A stretch of 20,562 bases of DNA from CAZEHO01 sp964511945. GTDB taxonomy: Bacteria; Actinomycetota; Acidimicrobiia; Spongiisociales; UBA11373. Shown here one piece after another: positions 1 to 6,829 of the stretch. Position numbers and translations under genes: made by a program. Location of the stretch: assembly GCA_964511945.1 (NCBI GenBank), contig CAZEHO010000044.1, forward strand, positions 1 through 20,562. Direction: 5' to 3'. The notes beneath the pieces are model-generated. The model saw only the letters and a list, made by a program, of their open reading frames with translations, was not told the origin of the DNA and did not search any database. Each line of letters begins with the position of its first letter. Position 1 is the first letter of the stretch.

Positions 1-42
1 TGGTGATGACTGGTCGTCGAGATGTGCGACATGTATTGCTCA
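1..42 (-). mobile_element. Partial IS-like end (inverted copy of 20519-20560)
   Basis: Read on the minus strand this begins TGAGCAATACATGTCGCACA and continues identically for 42 bases to the sequence at 20519-20560. Identity stops exactly at the TG/CA boundary, position 42 here and 20519 at the other end. Such a sharp edge is typical of the terminus of an insertion sequence whose body lies outside the window. The edge falls 8 nt beyond the GNAT stop codon. No transposase is visible, so the family cannot be assigned. A TG-starting end would fit IS481/IS3-type elements, but this is only a suggestion. Confidence 0.55.
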
Positions 43-50
43 GCGGGCTC

Positions 51-635
51 CTAGCCGGACAGGTCGTAGCGCATCATCGGTTTCTGCGGCTGCTTGCGCT
101 GCACCACCTCAAAGCCGTGCCGGGCGAACGTCGATGCCACACCGGTCCACAACGAGGACGGTGACTTGGTGTCGTCACCGTCCCAGGGGTAGGCCTCGAG
201 GATCCTTGCACCCTGGTCGGCGGCGAATCCGACAGCTGCTTCGATCAGCTTCCCGCTGATCCCGCGCCCGCGATGTGACCGTCTGATCACCAGGCACGAC
301 AGCGACCACACTCCGGCCACATCGAGATCCGTCGAGAAGGCACGCGACCGACCCAGGCCCGGCAGGCGATCTCGAGGCATCACCCGGCACCACCCCACGG
401 CGGCATCACCGTCGTAGGCCAGCAGCCCCGGAGGCGGCCCGGCATCGATGACCGCCCGAAACAGGTCGCGGTTGGCGGCCGCGGCACCGCCCTTCGAGGC
501 CTCACCCCAGCTCTTGGTCGTTGGGTGCACCCAGTACATGCACCAGCACCCTGAGATGCCACTGGTCCCCAGCACTGCGGCGAAATCGTCGAACCGTTCC
601 GGAGTCAGGGAGTGAACGGTGATGGTGGACGACAC
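51..635 (-). CDS. GNAT family N-acetyltransferase
   Basis: Predicted cytoplasmic acetyl-CoA-dependent N-acyltransferase; substrate unknown. The protein of about 194 aa opens with a short strand followed by a GCWCMYW motif, seen in a subgroup of GNAT proteins. The acetyl-CoA binding motif A follows (LVIRRSHRGRGISGKLIEAA), with the RGRGIS loop for the pyrophosphate, and then a C-terminal half containing EAYPW and RHGFE. I chose the GTG at 635 because the GNAT fold begins immediately after it and a TACCCT -10 hexamer lies 6 nt upstream (642-647), implying a leaderless mRNA. The open frame extends upstream to 923 and has an ATG at 722. That extra stretch is low-complexity, looks non-coding, and would run into the divergent gene. 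An IS-like end starts 8 nt after the stop. The family call is firm; the start is moderately sure. Confidence 0.85.
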   Translation of the reverse strand: MSSTITVHSLTPERFDDFAAVLGTSGISGCWCMYWVHPTTKSWGEASKGGAAAANRDLFRAVIDAGPPPGLLAYDGDAAVGWCRVMPRDRLPGLGRSRAFSTDLDVAGVWSLSCLVIRRSHRGRGISGKLIEAAVGFAADQGARILEAYPWDGDDTKSPSSLWTGVASTFARHGFEVVQRKQPQKPMMRYDLSG

Positions 636-641
636 ATAGGG

Positions 642-647
642 AGGGTA
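642..647 (-). promoter_or_regulatory. Candidate leaderless -10 (TACCCT) of GNAT gene
   Basis: TACCCT on the minus strand ends 6 nt before the GTG at 635, and no Shine-Dalgarno sequence is present. This matches the TAnnnT-plus-start spacing at several other genes of this window. No convincing -35 was seen. Confidence 0.35.
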
Positions 648-811
648 GGAGGCGAACGGCCATCTCGCCGACCCTTGGCCTCTCCGACGCAACTGTCGGA
701 TACCCGACTCCTCGGTCGTCATGGCCGGCTCCGGCCCGGAGAATCCGCCCGATCCACAACGACCGCACAGGGGTTCGGCTGGACCGGATCGTGATTGCGA
801 GCCGACCCGCA

Positions 812-826
812 CCGACACAATGTCGG
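812..826. promoter_or_regulatory. Small dyad upstream of LamG gene
   Basis: CCGACA-CAA-TGTCGG is a perfect 6-bp inverted repeat with a 3-nt centre, about 50 nt upstream of the ATG at 877. It lies between the two divergent genes. It could be an operator or a leader hairpin; nothing in the sequence decides which. Confidence 0.25.
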
Positions 827-876
827 TTGAGGCGATGCCCACTGTGCAAGAACGGCTGACGGAGGGGGTTCCGCTG

Positions 877-1929
877 ATGTTCGTTTTCGCTCGAGCGCGC
901 TTGCGCGTCGCCATCATTGCCATCGGCGTCGCGCTGCCGCTGATTGCGGTGGGGTCGGCAACGGCAACAGGAAGCGATGACTACGAGGCGGTCGTCCTGG
1001 CCGACGGTCCGCTCGCCTACTGGCGCCTCGGCGATACCGGCCCGGCGGTGATCGATCTGTCCGGAAACGGTCACCACGGCACGGCACACGGTGCAGTGGG
1101 TTTTTGGGAATCGAGCCTCACCGACTTCGGGGACAACACCGCCATCAGCACCTCGGGCTCGAACCGTGTCGAGATCCCTGCGTTCGAGAAGCATCCCGCC
1201 GGAGCCACCGGCTACACCGTCGAGTACTGGGTGCGGCTCAACAGCGCACCGACGAGCTTCAGCAACATCGTGGGCGACGGTGAAGGCCTTGGGGACTTCT
1301 ACTTGATGAGCTACCTGACGGCTGATCGCCGAATCCGGCCGCATCTATCGCCCGGCAACGCTCCGTACAACACAGACTCGGCAACGCAACTGACCGTCGG
1401 GGCGGGATATCACGTGGTCACGACCTGGAAACAGGCCACCGGCGAGGCCATCACGTACCTCAATGGGGCTGTTGACAGGACGGTGTATCGCTTCCTTGCC
1501 CCGACGAACACGGCGAACCCGATGTACATCGGGAAGGACAACCGGGAACCGGGCGCCGACCTCACCATCGATGAGGTTGCCATCTACGACCGGCCGCTGA
1601 GCGCAGCAGAGGTACTCGAACACTACGCCGCTGCATCGGATTTCGACGGCGACAACGTCGCCGACCCCTTCGACACGTTCCCCGACTCCGACATGCGGAC
1701 AACCGTCGTCATCGGTGAGTGCGATTCGGGGGCAACCAACCATGTGTTCGGGGACGGGGCCACCTTCAGTGATCTGCTGGCGGAGGTCGCCGATGACGCT
1801 CCCAACCACGGCAAGTTCGTATCCGGCGTCACGCGGCTGGCCGACAACTGGAAGAGAGACGGGCTCATCTCGGGGAGAGCGAAGGGTCAGATCACGTCGT
1901 GCGCTGCCCGCTCCGATGTAGGCCGCTAG
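877..1929 (+). CDS. Secreted LamG/concanavalin-like domain protein
   Basis: Predicted exported protein of 350 aa, probably binding a glycan or surface ligand. A signal peptide with a hydrophobic core (VAIIAIGVALPLIAVGSATA) occupies about residues 10-30. A LamG-like (Laminin_G_3) jelly-roll fold follows at about residues 38-250, with landmarks AYWRLGD, DLSGNGHHG, YTVEYWVRL, YIGKDN and IDEVAIYDRPLSAAEV. Next comes an acidic DFDGDNVADPFDTFPDSD stretch resembling a thrombospondin-3 or dockerin calcium loop. The end is a module with NHGKFVSGVTRLADNWKRDG and SCAA, which I recognise from extracellular proteins of environmental actinobacteria. The ATG at 877 is preceded by GGAGGGGG at 861-868, and signal-peptide placement agrees; the frame is open further upstream from 721. 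The gene stands alone. The ligand is unknown. Confidence 0.85.
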   Translation: MFVFARARLRVAIIAIGVALPLIAVGSATATGSDDYEAVVLADGPLAYWRLGDTGPAVIDLSGNGHHGTAHGAVGFWESSLTDFGDNTAISTSGSNRVEIPAFEKHPAGATGYTVEYWVRLNSAPTSFSNIVGDGEGLGDFYLMSYLTADRRIRPHLSPGNAPYNTDSATQLTVGAGYHVVTTWKQATGEAITYLNGAVDRTVYRFLAPTNTANPMYIGKDNREPGADLTIDEVAIYDRPLSAAEVLEHYAAASDFDGDNVADPFDTFPDSDMRTTVVIGECDSGATNHVFGDGATFSDLLAEVADDAPNHGKFVSGVTRLADNWKRDGLISGRAKGQITSCAARSDVGR

Positions 1930-1949
1930 TACACCGCAGCACATTGAGC

Positions 1950-1986
1950 GAGGGCGCCCGGGCGCTCTGCCCCGGGCGCCTCCCTC
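1950..1986. terminator. GC-rich hairpin between convergent genes
   Basis: GGCGCCCGGG (1953-1962) pairs perfectly with CCCGGGCGCC (1971-1980) around an 8-nt loop, with a few further pairs possible across a bulged T. It lies 23 nt after the LamG stop and 31 nt after the molybdoenzyme stop on the opposite strand. It is therefore placed to terminate both transcripts. No U-tract follows, as is common in high-GC actinobacteria. Confidence 0.6.
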
Positions 1987-2011
1987 TCGATTCGCTCGAT
2001 CGGCAGGACCC

Positions 2012-2584
2012 TCAATCCCCCCAGTACCGCTGCTCCTGCCAGGGATCGCCGCGCATGTGGTACCCGTTGCGCTCCCAGAAACCCGGCTCGTCGTGGTCGG
2101 TGAGCTCGATGCGGCGCACCCACTTCACCGACTTCCAGAAGTAGAGATGAGGGACAACCAGCCGCAGCGGCCAGCCGTGGTCGGCGCTCAACTCCTCGCC
2201 GTCGTACCGATAAGCCAGCAGGTTCCCGGCCCGATGCAGATCGTCGAGCGCCAGGTTCGAGGTGAACCCGTGCTCGGCATGCACGATGGCGTGACTTGCA
2301 CCGTCGGCAACGCCGGCCCGATCCAGCAGCTCCGAAACCGGGACCCCCTCCCAGCTGGTATCGAGGAGTGACCACTTCGTCACGCAGTGGATGTCGGCGA
2401 CCATCGAGGCAGTCGGCAGTGCCCGGAACTCATCGAACCCGAACCGCAACTCCTGATCCACGAGGCCGTCGACGACCAGGTCCCAGTCCGATGGATCGAC
2501 CTCGGGGACCGTCCCGACGTGGAGCACGGGGAAACGTTCGGTGACGTACTGACCGGGAGGAGTGCGGGCTGTCGAGTCCGTCAT
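2012..2584 (-). CDS. Sulfite oxidase-like molybdopterin oxidoreductase
   Basis: Predicted molybdopterin-dependent oxidoreductase of the sulfite oxidase/YedY fold, 190 aa, consisting of the catalytic domain only. The Mo-ligand cysteine is C67 in IHCVTKWSLLDTSWEGV. GYHMRGDPW, near the C-terminus, is typical of the small 'sulfite oxidase-like' group. There is no Tat signal, no heme b5 domain and no dimerisation domain, so it should act in the cytoplasm; the true substrate of this group is not known to me. The ATG at 2584 was chosen over an upstream in-frame start because the upstream segment overlaps the divergent promoter region. A TACGAT hexamer lies 9 nt before it and no ribosome site is seen. 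It is divergent from a TlpA-like thioredoxin 56 bp away, which suggests a shared redox theme. Confidence 0.88.
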   Translation of the reverse strand: MTDSTARTPPGQYVTERFPVLHVGTVPEVDPSDWDLVVDGLVDQELRFGFDEFRALPTASMVADIHCVTKWSLLDTSWEGVPVSELLDRAGVADGASHAIVHAEHGFTSNLALDDLHRAGNLLAYRYDGEELSADHGWPLRLVVPHLYFWKSVKWVRRIELTDHDEPGFWERNGYHMRGDPWQEQRYWGD

Positions 2585-2593
2585 GGTCCGGGG

Positions 2594-2599
2594 ATCGTA
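2594..2599 (-). promoter_or_regulatory. Candidate leaderless -10 (TACGAT)
   Basis: TACGAT on the minus strand is 9 nt from the ATG at 2584, with no Shine-Dalgarno sequence between. It forms a back-to-back pair with the forward promoter at 2605-2632 inside a 56-bp intergenic space. Confidence 0.4.
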
Positions 2600-2604
2600 C
2601 CGAC

Positions 2605-2632
2605 CTTCGACGCAACCGGGGCCCGGTATCGT
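2605..2632 (+). promoter_or_regulatory. Candidate promoter TTCGAC-16-TATCGT, leaderless
   Basis: TTCGAC (2605-2610) and TATCGT (2627-2632) have a 16-nt spacer, and the ATG of the TlpA-like gene follows 8 nt after the -10. The same TATCGT appears at the NUDIX gene at nearly the same distance from the start. Confidence 0.42.
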
Positions 2633-2640
2633 TCCGGCCA

Positions 2641-3255
2641 ATGCCCGACGCCGAGCACGAAGCCATCGAGGACGGCACCGAGGAGTACACCCCCGGACGG
2701 TTCCGCTGGGGCACCGGCATCTTGTCCGCCCTGGCGATCGGTCTGGTCGTGTTCGGGCTCGTGCTGTTCGGCGAGCAAGGAGGCTCCGGCGTGACCACGG
2801 CCGGGCAGGAAGCCGCCCGCCCGGAAGCGTCCGGTGGCGGTGAATCGGCGTTCCCGTTCTCCATCACGTTCTTCGACGGCTCCACGTTCGATCTCGCCCA
2901 ACACCTGGAAACTGACGGAAGGCCGGTGTTCCTGAACTTCTGGGCATCGTGGTGCCCGCCGTGCCGGGCCGAGATGCCCGATATCAGCGAAGCCGCAGCT
3001 GCACACCCTGAGGTGAAGTTCATCGGGATTGCCGTGTCGGATGAGGAGACACCCGCCCGGGAATACGCCACCGAAGTCCAGGTCGGCTATCCCCTCGGTT
3101 TCGACACCACCGGCGTGATCGAAGCCCATTACCCGTCGCCGGGCCTGCCGGCGACCTTCCTGATCTCTGAACAGGGTGAGGTCGTCCGCACCTACGTCGG
3201 CCAGATGTCGCCCGAGCTCATCGAGGAACTGATCACCGAACTGGTCGGTGCCTGA
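2641..3255 (+). CDS. Membrane-anchored TlpA-like thioredoxin
   Basis: Predicted thiol-disulfide oxidoreductase facing the outside of the cytoplasmic membrane (204 aa). After about 20 polar residues a single membrane segment (TGILSALAIGLVVFGLVLFG, about 25-44) anchors the protein. A short Gly/Ala linker leads to a TlpA/ResA-like thioredoxin fold. Its active site WCPPC has C105 and C108, in the NFWASWCPPCRAEMP context, and the cis-Pro is in GLPATFLIS. Likely roles are cytochrome c maturation, disulfide reduction or envelope redox balance; no ccm genes are nearby to decide. The start ATG is 8 nt after a TATCGT hexamer. The gene is convergent with the SLC13 permease, with 13 nt between stops. The fold and anchor are clear; the specific partner is unknown. 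Confidence 0.9.
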   Translation: MPDAEHEAIEDGTEEYTPGRFRWGTGILSALAIGLVVFGLVLFGEQGGSGVTTAGQEAARPEASGGGESAFPFSITFFDGSTFDLAQHLETDGRPVFLNFWASWCPPCRAEMPDISEAAAAHPEVKFIGIAVSDEETPAREYATEVQVGYPLGFDTTGVIEAHYPSPGLPATFLISEQGEVVRTYVGQMSPELIEELITELVGA

Positions 3256-3268
3256 TCCCGTCGAGGTG

Positions 3269-5032
3269 CTACCAGATCAGCGGGGTCAGGATCACGATCG
3301 TTGCGACCACCACCGCCGACACCGGCGACCCGAGTCGGGCGTAATCGCCGAAGCGGTAGCCACCGGGACCCCACACCATGGTGTTCGTCTGATATCCGAT
3401 CGGTGTCAGGAACGATGCCGATGCGGCAACCGCAATCGCGATCGCAAAGCCTCGCGGATCCGCACCCGTTGCGGATGCCGTACTGATGGCGATGGGAAAC
3501 AGCAGGATCGCTGCGGCGTTGTTTGTCACGAGTTCTGTGAGCAGCAGCGTTGCCAGGACCAGGCCCAGCAGGACGGCCCATCCTCCGAGAGGATCGAGTC
3601 CACTGACGATCAGATCGGCAACACGGTCGGCCAGCCCGGTCGAATTCACCGCCGCACCCAGGCCGAATGAGGCGGCGATCAGCACGAGCACGTTGAGGTC
3701 GAGCGCAGCGCGAGCCTCATTGGGAGTCAGGACCCCGCTCAACAGCAGGAGGAACGCCCCGACGAGCGATGCCTCCAGGATCCCGGTGAGTCCCGAGGCA
3801 GCCGCAGCAACGACACCGACAGCAATCAGCCCCGCTTTCCAGGCCTGGGAGGAGCGCACGGGTTCGACCCCACCAAGACGCGACACGAGCAAGAAGTCGT
3901 GACGGTCGCGCCACTGAGTCCGGAACGCCGCGCCGGCGAGAATCAGCAGGGTGTCGCCGACCCGGAGACGCACACCGCCGAGTTTGCCGGCCACCCGTCG
4001 ATCGGCACGATGAATGGCAACCACGGCTCCCTGGTAGCGGGCGCGGAATCCGACATCCTTGAGGGTGCGCCCGGACAGCGGTGAGGCGGGCCCGATCACC
4101 GCTTCGAAGAAGGTCAGGCGGTTCGGGTCGAACCCCTCGAGGTGGTCGCGGGCTTCGGCAATGAGTCCTCGGCGATTCACCAGGTCGGCCACGTCGTCGG
4201 CCATGCCGACGAACCGCAGCCGGTCCCCTCCGAAGAGATCGGTCGAGGGCGACACCGGTGCGATCGTTCTTCCATGACGCTCGATCGACACCAGGAACAA
4301 TCCGTGCAGGTCGCGCAGTTCGGCCTCACCGACCGTCACTCCGTCGAGCGGACCTCCTTCCTCCACCCGCATGTCGACGACGAATTCCCGGACACCCGAA
4401 TCCAGGTCCCGCCGGGCTGATCGGCGCAGCGGCAGCAGCGTCGGTGCAAGTCCGATGACGACCACCAACCCGATCAGCGCCGCCGGCAGTCCCAACTGCG
4501 AGATCTCGAAAAAGCCGATCTCGTTGAATCCCGCATCCCGCAGCAGGCCGCTCACCACGATGTTGGTCGACGTGCCGATCACCGTGATCATGCCGCCCAA
4601 TACCGCCGCAAACGACAGCGGCATCAGATAGCTCGAAACATGCCGTCCGGTCCGGCGTGCCCACCGGCCCACCGCAGGAGCCAGCATCGCCACGATCGGG
4701 GTGTTGTTCAGCATCGCCGAGGACGCCGCGGTCGGAACCAGCAGCCTCACCATCGAACGCAGCTCTCCGGAGCGGTTCCCCATCACCTGGTCGACCAGAG
4801 GTGCCACCAGTCCGGTTCGCTCGACCGCCGCCGCCAGCACGTACAGCGCGGCCACCGTGATCGGCGCCGGGTTGCTGAATCCGGAGAACGCCTCCCGGGC
4901 ATCGATGACACCGGCCACCAGCAGTACCACCACCGAGCCGAGCACTGTTGCCGCCGGTGGCAGCAGTTCCCTGGCCAGCGCGACCACCGTCGCCACGACA
5001 ACCGCAAGGGTCAGGATCTCCTGCCAGCTCAC
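3269..5032 (-). CDS. SLC13-family permease with two TrkA_C domains
   Basis: Predicted sodium-coupled anion transporter of the SLC13/DASS group (587 aa) in the cytoplasmic membrane. It may carry sulfate, dicarboxylates or another anion. An N-terminal block of membrane helices includes SSAMLNNTPIVAML and MITVIGTSTNIVVSGLL, the first of two family hairpin motifs. Two TrkA_C (RCK_C) domains follow in tandem at about residues 210-300 and 305-385, for example DGVTVGEAELRDLHGLFLVS and GRTLKDVGFRARYQGAVVAI. A second helix block carries TELVTNNAAAILLFPIAIS and FLTPIGYQTN. The two inserted TrkA_C domains are usual for the bacterial branch and may sense a ligand. The GTG start is 10 nt after the NUDIX stop, so co-transcription is likely. 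The substrate cannot be read from sequence. Confidence 0.88.
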   Translation of the reverse strand: MSWQEILTLAVVVATVVALARELLPPAATVLGSVVVLLVAGVIDAREAFSGFSNPAPITVAALYVLAAAVERTGLVAPLVDQVMGNRSGELRSMVRLLVPTAASSAMLNNTPIVAMLAPAVGRWARRTGRHVSSYLMPLSFAAVLGGMITVIGTSTNIVVSGLLRDAGFNEIGFFEISQLGLPAALIGLVVVIGLAPTLLPLRRSARRDLDSGVREFVVDMRVEEGGPLDGVTVGEAELRDLHGLFLVSIERHGRTIAPVSPSTDLFGGDRLRFVGMADDVADLVNRRGLIAEARDHLEGFDPNRLTFFEAVIGPASPLSGRTLKDVGFRARYQGAVVAIHRADRRVAGKLGGVRLRVGDTLLILAGAAFRTQWRDRHDFLLVSRLGGVEPVRSSQAWKAGLIAVGVVAAAASGLTGILEASLVGAFLLLLSGVLTPNEARAALDLNVLVLIAASFGLGAAVNSTGLADRVADLIVSGLDPLGGWAVLLGLVLATLLLTELVTNNAAAILLFPIAISTASATGADPRGFAIAIAVAASASFLTPIGYQTNTMVWGPGGYRFGDYARLGSPVSAVVVATIVILTPLIW

Positions 5033-5042
5033 CTCGACCCCA

Positions 5043-5513
5043 TCAGTTCACGTCGCCGAGATACACGGGACCGGTTCGGCCGTCGGCTGCGAAGCTCCTC
5101 AGCGGTTCGATGAGAGCGGCCGGGTAGAAGCGCAACCGACCGAGATCCTGGGCCGTCACCCATTCGAAACCAACCTGGTGCTCGTCGGCCTCGAGCGGCT
5201 CCCCGTATCCCACAACCCGGCACTCGAACATGAATTCGAGCTGATGCTCCCCGGCGGCATAAAGGGCGAACTCGTGATGGCTTCCGATGTACTCGCGAAT
5301 CCACAGGAGGCGAAGCGGCTCGATTCGGTGGCCGGCTTCCTCCTCCACCTCTCGGCGAACCGCGTCGGCCAAGGTCTCACCCGGGTGCTGGCCGCCACCG
5401 GGAAGCAGCAGCCAATCGCCGGCCGGATCCTCCGGCGACCGGTTGCGGGTGACCAGAAGCTGACCATCGCGGAGCACCACGGCTTTTGCTGAATTGCGGA
5501 GACGGATGGACAC
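5043..5513 (-). CDS. NUDIX hydrolase
   Basis: Predicted Mg-dependent hydrolase of a nucleoside diphosphate linked to another moiety (156 aa, cytoplasmic). A perfect Nudix box starts at G40: G-x5-E46-x7-R54-E55-V-x-E58-E59-A-G61. It is preceded by AVVLRDGQLLVTRNR and by WLLLPGG, and followed by a beta-rich C-terminal part (LEFMFECRVVGYG) ending in a short helix. The length is usual for the family. The start is GTG with TATCGT 9 nt upstream and no Shine-Dalgarno sequence, matching the leaderless pattern of the TlpA-like gene. It leads a likely two-gene operon with the SLC13 permease 10 nt downstream. Subfamily and substrate are not assignable by eye. Confidence 0.92.
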   Translation of the reverse strand: MSIRLRNSAKAVVLRDGQLLVTRNRSPEDPAGDWLLLPGGGQHPGETLADAVRREVEEEAGHRIEPLRLLWIREYIGSHHEFALYAAGEHQLEFMFECRVVGYGEPLEADEHQVGFEWVTAQDLGRLRFYPAALIEPLRSFAADGRTGPVYLGDVN

Positions 5514-5522
5514 AGCGCCGGG

Positions 5523-5528
5523 ACGATA
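5523..5528 (-). promoter_or_regulatory. Candidate leaderless -10 (TATCGT) of NUDIX operon
   Basis: TATCGT on the minus strand is 9 nt before the GTG at 5513, and no ribosome binding site lies between. A matching -35 was not found at 16-18 nt. Confidence 0.4.
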
Positions 5529-5620
5529 GCCGGGTACTGGGCACTGGAAGGAACAACCCCGATTGCGGCCGCCCGTCCAACTCCCTGTTCCCAGTTCCCG
5601 CGAACACCCTCCTGGCGTTC

Positions 5621-6829
5621 CTATACGCCTTCCACCCCGCGGCGCTTGAGGATGTGGCGCAACGTGGTCACGATCTCGGGGTCGTAGTCGTAGGCGGAGC
5701 CCTGGTGGAGCAGTTCCAGCGAGTCGGCGGGGCTCATGCCTCCGGAAAGGGCGACGGAGTAGGCCGACGCCACCTTGACGACCTGAGCGGGGGTCGCCAC
5801 GGTCTCGTCCCGTTCCTCACCTGGGCGTCGATACGGGCGGTAGTGCTCGGCGACGACGTCGGCCACCGGTTGCAGGTGGCGCACCTCGGCAACGATCGCC
5901 GCACTCCACTGCGCCAGGTCTCGGGTCGAATACGGGCCGGAAGCTACCGCCGGATCATTGAGAACCAGCCGTCCGATGTCGTGCAGCAACGCCGCTTGCT
6001 CGACCCGGTCGAGTTCATCCGACGACAACCCTCCCTGCGATCCGATCGCCACCGCCAGCTCGGCGGTTCGTTCGGAGTGGCCCGGGGCACTGAATCCACC
6101 GGCCTCCGGGATCCGTCCGAGAGCACCAATGGTCTGCCGGTACGTCCGTCTGGTGTGTCTCGCTCTCACGAGCGCGAGATGAGCCACCAAATACGGGACT
6201 GCCGCCAACGGAACTGCCCACCAGCCCATCGCCGGGACCGTGAGCCCGAACGTGGCACCGACGCCGCACAGCGCAGCGAAGGCCTGCCACTCGGCGACAC
6301 CGCGTCGGAGCAGCAACCGCTGGCCCACCCTGCGTCGGGTGCCGGCCGTGAGCGAACGAACGCCGATCTCAACCCCAAACCAAACGATCGCAGCAGCGAC
6401 CACAACACCGAGGTGGATCCATCCGGCGGCTTCATCGCTGCGGCTGTGGTCGAGCAGGATGCGCATCGCCGTTCCGGCGATCACAAACATGGCGAAGGCG
6501 ACCGGCTCGCCGGGTACCTGCTCGGCCAGCGCCCTTCCCCCGCGCTGGATCACCACCACGAGATAGCCGATCGGCAGTCCGACCGCACCGGCGGCCAGCA
6601 GCGTGTACAGCGAGGCCGAGGAGACGAGCAGGCCGGCCACTGCGACCGCCGCAGTGAGAGGCAGTCCTCGTCCGGCTGCCGTCGGCAGTTCGATGGCATG
6701 CGCAGCCGCCAAGGCCAGCGCGAGTGCGATGGTGAGTCCGGGATCATCGGTCATCGCCGCGCCGGCAGCTCCCACAACCACCGACACTGCGGCGGCAATC
6801 AAGGCAACGAGAGCGTTGCGGCTAAGCAC
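5621..6829 (-). CDS. Membrane HD-domain protein, downstream paralog
   Basis: Predicted membrane protein of 402 aa with a C-terminal cytosolic HD phosphohydrolase domain. The first 230 residues or so hold about six or seven hydrophobic segments (for example NALVALIAAAVSVVVGAAGA and LYTLLAAGAVGLPIGYLVVV). The HD domain has PGHSERTAELAVAIG and ALLHDIGRL, keeping the H...HD metal ligands. Where HD-GYP enzymes have HHE..DG.GYP, this protein has AEHYRPYRRPGEE. One histidine therefore remains and the GYP motif is gone. The GTG at 6829 overlaps the stop of the upstream HD gene by 8 nt, indicating translational coupling; the longer frame to 6901 would lie inside that gene. A role in cyclic-dinucleotide or other nucleotide signalling is possible, but activity is uncertain. 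Confidence 0.8.
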   Translation of the reverse strand: MLSRNALVALIAAAVSVVVGAAGAAMTDDPGLTIALALALAAAHAIELPTAAGRGLPLTAAVAVAGLLVSSASLYTLLAAGAVGLPIGYLVVVIQRGGRALAEQVPGEPVAFAMFVIAGTAMRILLDHSRSDEAAGWIHLGVVVAAAIVWFGVEIGVRSLTAGTRRRVGQRLLLRRGVAEWQAFAALCGVGATFGLTVPAMGWWAVPLAAVPYLVAHLALVRARHTRRTYRQTIGALGRIPEAGGFSAPGHSERTAELAVAIGSQGGLSSDELDRVEQAALLHDIGRLVLNDPAVASGPYSTRDLAQWSAAIVAEVRHLQPVADVVAEHYRPYRRPGEERDETVATPAQVVKVASAYSVALSGGMSPADSLELLHQGSAYDYDPEIVTTLRHILKRRGVEGV

